A stretch of DNA of 5,320 bases, from assembly GCA_009936675.1 (NCBI GenBank), contig JAACDY010000092.1, positions 1 to 5,320 on the forward strand, written 5' to 3'. A program made the translations under genes and the position numbers. The notes under the pieces are model-generated. The model was not told where the DNA came from. It worked only from the letters and a program-made list of their open reading frames with translations, and did not search any database. Shown here piece by piece: positions 1 to 5,320 of the stretch (the stretch's first letter is position 1; every line of letters starts with the position of its first letter). This stretch comes from Bacteroidota bacterium (GTDB lineage: Bacteria; Bacteroidota; Bacteroidia; Flavobacteriales; Flavobacteriaceae).

Positions 1-1678
1 GCGTATAATCATTAATTCCAGCATCTGAAGGTTTGCTTTTCCGTTCTGTCTTTTCCAACTCTTTTAGGGAATCCAATTTTTTGTTTTCCAAATAGGTATT
101 GACGTCATCCAAATAAAGTTTGGTCTTACCTTCCTTAAATTCTAATACTTGATGACAAAGACCAGATAGAAAATCACGGTCGTGAGATACCATCAAAAGA
201 GTTCCCTCAAAATGAATAAGTGCTTCTTTCAATATCTTTTTGGATTGAATGTCCAAATGATTGGTAGGCTCATCCATAACCAAAACATTGAAAGGTTGTA
301 AAAGCAATTTACAAAGGGCGAGTCGATTGCGTTCACCCCCTGAAAGAACACTTACTTTCTTTTCTACTGCATCGCCTCTAAACAAAAATGCCCCCAGCAT
401 ATCTCTCACTTTTGTTCTGTTTTCAGCTGTGGCGGCATCCTGTACAATCTCCAAAACAGATTTGGAGGCCTCCAGTGTCTCGGATTGGTTCTGGGCAAAG
501 TAGCCTATTTTGACATTGTGTCCCAACCTAAGATCTCCCGTTCCCTGAATAACAGAAACGAGTAGTTTGGCCAGTGTGGATTTGCCTTGACCGTTTTGAC
601 CTACAAAAGCCAATTGGGTTCCTCTTTCAAGGAAAAGATCTACATGATTTAATACTTTCTTATCTCCATAGCTTTTGGCCAAGCCTTTGGTTTCAAAAAT
701 CATTTTTCCAGGTTGGACTGCCACTGGAAACTTTAGTTTCATGGCTTCTGTCTCTTCAGCATCAATTTCGATGCGTTCAACTTTATCCAATTTTTTAATC
801 AGGGATTGAGCCATACTGGCTTTGGAGGCTTTGGCCCTAAATCGCTCAATGAGTTTTTCGGTTTGTTGGATTTGCTTTTCTTGATTTTTTTGTGCCGCCT
901 GTTGTTGAACCCGCATTTCCTCTCGCAAACTCATAAAGAGGGTATAGGACTTTTTTAAATCAAAGTGTCTTTTGTTGACAATCTCAATGGTGCGATTGGT
1001 TACCTGATCCAAAAACATAATGTCGTGAGAAACCAATACCACCGAACCTTTGTATTTCATTAAAAACTGTTCCAACCATTCTATTGAGTCAATATCCAAG
1101 TGATTGGTTGGCTCATCCAGCAAAAGAAGATCGTGAGATTTGAGCAGTATTTTTGCCAATTCGATACGCATCCGCCAGCCTCCAGAGAAGGTGCCTGTCA
1201 ATTGATCAAAATCTCTTGTAGTAAAGCCGAGGCCTGCCAATATTTTTTCAGATTGGGCTTTGTATTGATAACCTCCCAAAACTTCAAATGCACTCCCCAA
1301 ATCACTCAACTCTTGAATGAGTTCCTGGTAGTTGTCACTTTCGTAATCGGTTCGGGTATTGAGCAATTCACTGATTTCGTCTTGTCGGGATTGGTTTTTT
1401 AAAATTTCTGGAAAAGCTTGAAAGGTTTCCTCCAAAACGGTCCTATGATTTTCCACTTCCAGTTCTTGGGGTAGGTATCCAATTGTAGCATTTTTTTCAA
1501 GAGACATGCCCCCAACCGAAGGACTATTTTCTCCGGCCAATAATTTGAGAAAAGTACTTTTACCGGCTCCATTTTTTCCGATCAGACCAATCCGATCCCC
1601 CCTTCCAATCCTAAAGGATAGGTTTTCAAAAAGCACCTCTCCTCCGAAAGAAACTCCTAAATTTTGAACATCAAGCAT
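1..1678 (-). CDS. ABC-F family ATP-binding protein (ribosome-associated type), 3' end cut by window edge
   Basis: The frame is open from ATG at 1678 to the left edge (559 codons, no stop), so the C-terminus is missing. Two ABC ATPase domains are visible. Domain 1 has Walker A GKNGAGKST (residues 34-42), signature FSGGW (164-168), Walker B with DEPTNHLD (188-195, presumed catalytic E189) and the H-switch SHD (217-219). A charged helical linker (about 230-315) carries a FRAKASKA segment (280-287), typical of the ABC-F inter-domain linker (ABC_tran_Xtn). Domain 2 has GQNGQGKST (360-368), LSGGE (445-449), DEPTNHLD (469-476) and SHD (498-500). There are no membrane segments, so this is a soluble cytoplasmic ATPase and not a transporter. 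ABC-F proteins bind the ribosomal E site and relieve stalling or confer antibiotic protection; which role applies here cannot be told. A Lys/Glu-rich C-terminal extension has just begun at the edge, and relatives of this general type often reach about 620-640 residues. It starts 11 bp after the flavoprotein stop codon, so the two are probably cotranscribed. The family call is firm; the Uup/YheS/YdiF-like subgroup is uncertain. Confidence 0.95.
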   Translation of the reverse strand, partial: MLDVQNLGVSFGGEVLFENLSFRIGRGDRIGLIGKNGAGKSTFLKLLAGENSPSVGGMSLEKNATIGYLPQELEVENHRTVLEETFQAFPEILKNQSRQDEISELLNTRTDYESDNYQELIQELSDLGSAFEVLGGYQYKAQSEKILAGLGFTTRDFDQLTGTFSGGWRMRIELAKILLKSHDLLLLDEPTNHLDIDSIEWLEQFLMKYKGSVVLVSHDIMFLDQVTNRTIEIVNKRHFDLKKSYTLFMSLREEMRVQQQAAQKNQEKQIQQTEKLIERFRAKASKASMAQSLIKKLDKVERIEIDAEETEAMKLKFPVAVQPGKMIFETKGLAKSYGDKKVLNHVDLFLERGTQLAFVGQNGQGKSTLAKLLVSVIQGTGDLRLGHNVKIGYFAQNQSETLEASKSVLEIVQDAATAENRTKVRDMLGAFLFRGDAVEKKVSVLSGGERNRLALCKLLLQPFNVLVMDEPTNHLDIQSKKILKEALIHFEGTLLMVSHDRDFLSGLCHQVLEFKEGKTKLYLDDVNTYLENKKLDSLKELEKTERKSKPSDAGINDYT

Positions 1679-1689
1679 GATTCAATTAT

Positions 1690-2745
1690 TCAGTTGCGAA
1701 AATACTGTTTTTCAAAACGTTTTATATCAGCCTCGAGAGGGAGTTTTATATTATTCTCTATGAACTGAAAAAGCCATTTGGACAACAATGGAGACATAAG
1801 AACTCCACGGGTGCCCACACCGTTGAGAAGGTATACGTTTTGGTGTTGGGGATGCCTGCCCAATAATGGCCTCCTGTCAACAACTGTCGCTCTAATTTGA
1901 GCCTTGTGTTCTATAACTTCAAAAGGAAGTTTTAAAAATTGTTTCAACTTGTTAAGCAACCACGCTTTTCCTTCTTCCGAAACCCGGGTGGTCTTGTCTT
2001 CTCGTTCAAAAGTTGCACCAACCCAAAAGGTCTTGTATCCCATCGGGGATAGAAAAATGGGACCTTTAAAAATAACTTCCTCGGTGAGTTGATCGCATTT
2101 AATGATAAGGATTTGTCCTTTTGATCCAATCAGTGGCAAATAGTTAAAGTAGGGGTTTTCAATTCCATGATACCCCTCACAAAATACAATCTGACGGGCT
2201 TGGATGTCTTTATATCCAATCCATTCCCCGTGGGTCATGGTCTTGTGGTCAAATTTTTCTGACAGGAATTGATTGGGGATAATTTTTTGGATGTAGTGAC
2301 TCAATAGCTTTTTGGTATCCACTCTAGCGCTTTGGATCACCTCACCGAAAGCGAATGGGGCTCTGACCTCTGGGAATTGATCCTCGGAAATCAATTGTTT
2401 GTTCAAATACTTTTCGAGTGAAATTCTTGAAGCTGCAACACCCCAATCATTCTTTTCCTGAATACTATTAAAGATTCTGTAAATGGGCAATAGATTCATG
2501 ACTTGGGTTTGAATCTGTTCCCCTAAATTGGAATAAAAGGGAAGTGCATACTCTAAAAAAGCCGCTGCTTTCCAGACGGGATTAAAACGTTTTAAAACTG
2601 TAGGATTGACAATACCTGCGGCAAGGTGAGAAGCACTTTCTTCATCCGGAGCCATGACGATAAAACTTTTCTTTTGGCTGCGCAATTGCTCCGCGTAATT
2701 GAAACCAGCAATACCAAAACCAACGATTAATGTATCTACCTTCAT
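1690..2745 (-). CDS. FAD-dependent oxidoreductase, DAO (D-amino acid oxidase) fold, substrate unknown
   Basis: This is a complete 351-residue protein running from ATG at 2745 to TGA at 1690-1692. The N-terminus is a Rossmann beta-alpha-beta with GxGxxG (GFGIAG, residues 9-14), the dinucleotide-binding site of the DAO superfamily (PF01266). It is followed by a conserved-looking AAGIVNPTVLKRFNPVWKA stretch (42-60) resembling the FAD-contacting AxGxxNP region of glycine oxidase/DadA/MnmC-C-like enzymes. A second FAD-contact segment, IVFCEGYHG, lies at 186-194. The C-terminal segment has RATVVDRRPLLG (285-296) and NGVGTRG (308-314), the usual closing motif of the fold. There is no signal peptide or membrane helix, so it is probably cytoplasmic. 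From memory, close homologues of this length occur in many Flavobacteriia with near-identical motifs, annotated only as NAD(P)/FAD-dependent oxidoreductases. The substrate is not evident: amine or amino-acid oxidation is the family default and an inference. It lies 130 bp after gldN beyond a terminator, and 11 bp before the ABC-F gene, with which it probably forms an operon. Confidence 0.92.
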   Translation of the reverse strand: MKVDTLIVGFGIAGFNYAEQLRSQKKSFIVMAPDEESASHLAAGIVNPTVLKRFNPVWKAAAFLEYALPFYSNLGEQIQTQVMNLLPIYRIFNSIQEKNDWGVAASRISLEKYLNKQLISEDQFPEVRAPFAFGEVIQSARVDTKKLLSHYIQKIIPNQFLSEKFDHKTMTHGEWIGYKDIQARQIVFCEGYHGIENPYFNYLPLIGSKGQILIIKCDQLTEEVIFKGPIFLSPMGYKTFWVGATFEREDKTTRVSEEGKAWLLNKLKQFLKLPFEVIEHKAQIRATVVDRRPLLGRHPQHQNVYLLNGVGTRGVLMSPLLSKWLFQFIENNIKLPLEADIKRFEKQYFRN

Positions 2746-2875
2746 ATGTTAATTTTATTATTTTTTGGGGTCAGATGTCACCTTTAATGATGAAGGATTA
2801 TTTAAATCATAGTATTATTATAAATAAAACAAGCGTTATCATATGATAACGCTTTAAATTTATAGGAATTTCAAA
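2746..2875. other. Intergenic region between gldN and the flavoprotein gene
   Basis: This is the only sizeable non-coding gap in the window (130 bp) and is very AT-rich. The gldN-proximal part holds the palindromic terminator. The remaining ~75 bp before the flavoprotein ATG should contain a promoter if that terminator is efficient. I found no convincing Bacteroidetes-type promoter on the minus strand (-7 TAnnTTTG paired with -33 TTG). A TATAAT string at 2817-2822 lies just past the hairpin, but this is weak evidence in such AT-rich DNA and is not the phylum's consensus. No riboswitch-like or protein-coding content was seen. Confidence 0.6.
2821..2854 (-). terminator. Intrinsic terminator after gldN (perfect 24-bp palindrome plus T-run)
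   Basis: Positions 2831-2854 are a perfect inverted repeat with arm AAGCGTTATC, an ATAT centre, and the complementary arm GATAACGCTT. Read on the minus strand it starts 21 nt after the gldN stop codon and is followed at once by GTTTTATTTAT (2830-2820), a T-rich tail. A 10-bp stem with four G-C pairs, a 4-nt loop and a U-rich tail fit rho-independent termination of the gldM-gldN transcript. On the plus strand the tail is a weaker T-run and no gene converges from that side, so a one-way role is more likely. A dimeric-regulator operator is a possible alternative, because the symmetry extends through the centre. Confidence 0.78.
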
Positions 2876-3778
2876 TTAGTTGTTCCACATGTCTTGTTCG
2901 TAATCTCGAATGACAGATTTAATCCTTTCAGATTCCAGTAGCATCCTTAAGGCATCCTCATAGATGTAATCTTTCACCTCTCTGTCCTCATACACATTTT
3001 CTTCCTTATAGATGGTCGAATTAAACCTTCTGGAATTCAGCATATGATCGTAGGTGATGCGCTGGGAGGCATTCCTACTGTTGAACACCTTGCTTGTATT
3101 TAGAGATGTCCTTGCATCTGGAAACCAAACCCAAAAGAGTTCAACCAAATCCTCTTCCTCACCGGCCAGGGTCTTAACAGCAACATCAGGTGCAACCGGA
3201 CAAACGGCAAGCAGTCGATATTTAAGTTCGCCGAGTCGCTTATCGAAATACCATGTACCTTTTATTTTATATTGTCTGATTTCGGCAGCAGTAATTCGTC
3301 TTCGCTCAATAAACTGTGGGTCAACAAAGCCATCTGCATTAAATTGTTCATAGCCTGCATCGGTAGTGTCAACCGCTACCAGTCGTTCCTGGATTTCCTC
3401 ATAGGTGAGTTTTTCCTGAAAATAAGCAGATTTATAAACTTCCTTGATATTGCTATTACTCAAATTCTTTTTAAGTACATCAAAAAGAGATCTTCTGTCG
3501 GGACCTAAATTAAGGGTATCGGTCGGATAATAATACGGGAAGTTTACCCTTTCATCCAAATCGATAATTTCCCAAACGGTCTTAGACCACATCACATCTC
3601 GATCATCAACAAAACCATAAGCCAAGGGTGTTTCATCATTAGCTTCTTTCTGTTGGTCATTAAGGTTTCCAACATCTTGAGGCACTCTGGCGTTCAACAG
3701 ATTGGCTTGTCCACAGGAAGAATTGATTCCCCCTAGGGTTAAGATGATTAATGAAAACAGTTTTAAAGCTCGGCTCAT
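2876..3778 (-). CDS. gldN: Gliding motility / Type IX secretion protein GldN
   Basis: This is a complete 300-residue protein, matching the ~300-residue length of GldN/PorN, from ATG at 3778 to TAA at 2876-2878. It begins with a signal peptide: basic Arg3/Lys6, hydrophobic core about 7-18, and likely signal peptidase I cleavage at SCG|QANLL (after Gly23). The mature protein carries segments I recognise from GldN: NLLNA near the N-terminus, PLAYGFVDDRDVMWSKTVWE (51-70), ERVNFPYYYP (76-85), DRRSLFDVL (94-102), WYFDKR (176-181), ELKYRLLAVCPVAPDV (184-199), NSRRFNSTIYKEENVY (248-263) and a final RDYEQDMWNN. In the characterised systems GldN is a periplasmic protein that joins the lipoprotein GldK in a ring under the outer membrane and is contacted by the GldM C-terminus. 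It is required for T9SS secretion and for gliding. It follows gldM by 11 bp and so is cotranscribed with it. Cys22 in the signal peptide lacks a proper lipobox (Asn19 at -3), so it is not called a lipoprotein. Confidence 0.97.
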   Translation of the reverse strand: MSRALKLFSLIILTLGGINSSCGQANLLNARVPQDVGNLNDQQKEANDETPLAYGFVDDRDVMWSKTVWEIIDLDERVNFPYYYPTDTLNLGPDRRSLFDVLKKNLSNSNIKEVYKSAYFQEKLTYEEIQERLVAVDTTDAGYEQFNADGFVDPQFIERRRITAAEIRQYKIKGTWYFDKRLGELKYRLLAVCPVAPDVAVKTLAGEEEDLVELFWVWFPDARTSLNTSKVFNSRNASQRITYDHMLNSRRFNSTIYKEENVYEDREVKDYIYEDALRMLLESERIKSVIRDYEQDMWNN

Positions 3779-3789
3779 GACTTAAAGAA

Positions 3790-5320
3790 TTAGTTGACCA
3801 ACTGACAAATTACAGGTGAAATTTTCTTGAATTTATAAGATGGATTTTTAGGGTTAACCACTTTAATATCAAAAACTTGAACAGACTGACCAGCTTTGGC
3901 TCTTCTGAGAGCACTTTTAGCTCTGGAATCCAGTTTGTTTCCATTGATACTGATGGTGGGTTGTCCCGGAACTTTGAATTTAAAACTTACCGTTTTGAGG
4001 GTAATATCAAAGTCAAAATCCTCCAATACTGCTCCGATACTGGAAATCTCCAAACTGGACTTGGGAATGGTTACCGATCCAGTTTGTTTTCTCACAGTTC
4101 CTTGGGGAGCAGGGATGTCCTTAATTCTAAATTTAGTTGTGGTTGAAACCCTTTGTCCATCGGGCAAAGTTCCACTGGCAGAAATCTTAATTTCTCTTCC
4201 TTTACCAGGTATCATGTTGTACTTACTCCCCCTGAGCTTTCTAAGTCCAGGTGCAGAAGCGGATACTTTGTTGTCTGGAATACCAGGTATGGAAATGGTC
4301 ATGGGGTTTTCGACTCCTCTGTAAACCACATTCATCTTGTCGGCAGAAATTAATGCAGAGTTGGGTTTTGAAATTACCGCAAATGATTGATTTACGGGGA
4401 TTTTCGACTCAACACCTTCGTTAAGGAATATCAAATTCCCTTTGATTTCATGATCACCGGGACTCCCAGCAGAAACCTTAAGCTTGATTCCTCCTGCGAT
4501 AAGGTCATAGTCTTTTTCCTGAAGGGGTCTTCCATCTATTTTAAGGTCCACGCTGTTGGGATTCTGCGCTCCACCCTTTCTTCCCAATACAATACTTCCA
4601 TCAAAAGTTTCCCCTTGATAATAAGCACCTTTCTCGGTTTTTAACAAGCTTATGTAGTTAGACTCGTTTACGCTCGAAGACATTTTAAGCTCCTTACCCA
4701 TCAATGTTGCAAACACATCATGTTCGGTTTGACGGATATCGTTTTGCATCATGGCAAATTTTGCCAGTGAGGAAACAAGAGGGAAACCTTGAAAATTAGC
4801 ATTAAGCCATTTCTCATCGATTCCGTCTCTATTTTGAATATTTCCATTTTCGTCACCCGTGAAAAAACGAGCTTCGACCATCTCAATGTATTCGGGATAT
4901 TGACTACCAAATACTTGAATCACGTGCATTTTGTATTCATTGATCATGTCGATGAACTCTGCAGCCTCTTTGTCTGATCCTTCCTTAAAAAAGATTACAT
5001 CGAGAGCCTCTCCTTTATCCATTTGAGCGTATTCTTTCAACTCAGGATCTTTTTCTCTTTGCTTTTCGGTAATCTGTGTCATGATCTCAGTAATCCTTGA
5101 ATAAAAGGCATCTGATTCTTCTTTGATCTGCTTCGCAGTTCTCAAATGACCGACCCATTTGCCTCCTTTTTCTTTGGCATTGATCTCGATATTTTCGAAA
5201 ATTGCATCGTTACTTTCATCCACCCTAGAATTGGCATCACTAATTTTTTCATACATCTGGCCAAATCCATCTAAAACTTCCTTACTTACGTTCAAAGCAA
5301 GCATGGTGATGAATACCAAA
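3790..5320 (-). CDS. gldM: Gliding motility / Type IX secretion motor subunit GldM, 5' end cut by window edge
   Basis: The reading frame is open from the right edge to TAA at 3790-3792, giving 509 visible residues. The first visible codon (5317-5319) is TTG and reads as an internal Leu: LVFITMLALNVSKEVLDGFG is the second half of the single N-terminal transmembrane helix of GldM, whose known form is about 513-525 residues. About 20 residues, with the real start, lie outside the window. After the helix come an alpha-helical periplasmic domain (visible residues about 15-215), two beta-rich domains (about 216-315, with GAYYQGETFDGSIVLG at 231-246, and about 316-405), and the C-terminal GldM_C domain (about 406-509, with LDSRAKSALRRAKAG at 463-477). 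This is the D1-D4 layout known for GldM/PorM. With GldL, GldM forms the proton-motive-force-driven inner-membrane motor, and its periplasmic rod reaches the GldK/GldN ring. gldN follows after 11 bp; gldL and gldK are expected just beyond the right edge. The only Cys in the visible part is at 505. Confidence 0.96.
   Translation of the reverse strand, partial: LVFITMLALNVSKEVLDGFGQMYEKISDANSRVDESNDAIFENIEINAKEKGGKWVGHLRTAKQIKEESDAFYSRITEIMTQITEKQREKDPELKEYAQMDKGEALDVIFFKEGSDKEAAEFIDMINEYKMHVIQVFGSQYPEYIEMVEARFFTGDENGNIQNRDGIDEKWLNANFQGFPLVSSLAKFAMMQNDIRQTEHDVFATLMGKELKMSSSVNESNYISLLKTEKGAYYQGETFDGSIVLGRKGGAQNPNSVDLKIDGRPLQEKDYDLIAGGIKLKVSAGSPGDHEIKGNLIFLNEGVESKIPVNQSFAVISKPNSALISADKMNVVYRGVENPMTISIPGIPDNKVSASAPGLRKLRGSKYNMIPGKGREIKISASGTLPDGQRVSTTTKFRIKDIPAPQGTVRKQTGSVTIPKSSLEISSIGAVLEDFDFDITLKTVSFKFKVPGQPTISINGNKLDSRAKSALRRAKAGQSVQVFDIKVVNPKNPSYKFKKISPVICQLVN

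Noticed and set aside
261..798. Short plus-strand frames (261-503 and 574-798)
   Set aside because: Both are complements of the second ATPase domain of the ABC-F gene (LSGGE and Walker motifs read on the minus strand).
1100..1402. Plus-strand open frame of 100 codons
   Set aside because: It lies antisense to the first ATPase domain and linker region of the ABC-F gene, whose motifs are unambiguous. The translation shows no recognisable domain.
1..1678. ABC transporter ATPase or antibiotic efflux component
   Set aside because: Two fused ATPase domains with an ABC-F linker, no transmembrane segments and no adjacent permease gene indicate a ribosome-acting ABC-F protein.
1944..2129. Minus-strand 61-codon frame inside the flavoprotein gene
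   Set aside because: It is out of frame within the oxidoreductase, which is intact across this stretch with matching family motifs, so neither a frameshift nor a nested gene is supported.
2817..2822. TATAAT string as a promoter -10 box for the flavoprotein gene
   Set aside because: It directly follows the terminator stem in AT-rich DNA, has no convincing upstream partner, and does not match the Bacteroidetes -7 consensus TAnnTTTG.
3896..4324. Plus-strand open frame of 142 codons
   Set aside because: It is antisense to the beta-rich C-terminal part of gldM. Its leucine/proline-rich composition is what the complement of that coding frame gives, and it has no family resemblance.

Overview
The window looks like chromosomal DNA from a gliding or Type IX secretion-competent member of the Bacteroidota, most likely class Flavobacteriia. 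It is AT-rich. The start codons lack Shine-Dalgarno-like purine runs, as is usual in this phylum. Two genes, gldM and gldN, are found only in T9SS/gliding lineages. All four genes lie on the minus strand, so transcription runs from right to left.

From right to left the layout is as follows. (1) gldM (3790-5320) is cut by the right window edge: the first ~20 residues are missing and the rest of the motor subunit is present. (2) gldN (2876-3778) is complete and follows after 11 bp. (3) A 130-bp intergenic gap (2746-2875) contains a perfect 24-bp palindrome followed by a T-rich run, read as an intrinsic terminator for the gld operon. (4) A complete DAO-fold FAD-dependent oxidoreductase of unknown substrate lies at 1690-2745. 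(5) An ABC-F type twin-ATPase (1-1678) starts 11 bp after it and is cut at its C-terminus by the left window edge.

Functionally there are two units. gldM-gldN is the distal end of what is normally a gldK-gldL-gldM-gldN operon. In the known system GldL/GldM form the proton-driven inner-membrane motor, and GldM reaches across the periplasm to the GldK/GldN ring. The oxidoreductase/ABC-F pair is probably a separate transcript beginning downstream of the terminator. Its link to secretion or gliding is positional only.

No RNA genes, mobile elements, CRISPR arrays or large repeats are visible. I see no clearly new system. The points most worth a second look are the uncharacterised flavoenzyme beside the T9SS core genes, the palindromic terminator, and a false TTG start at the right edge that could mislead an automated annotation of gldM.
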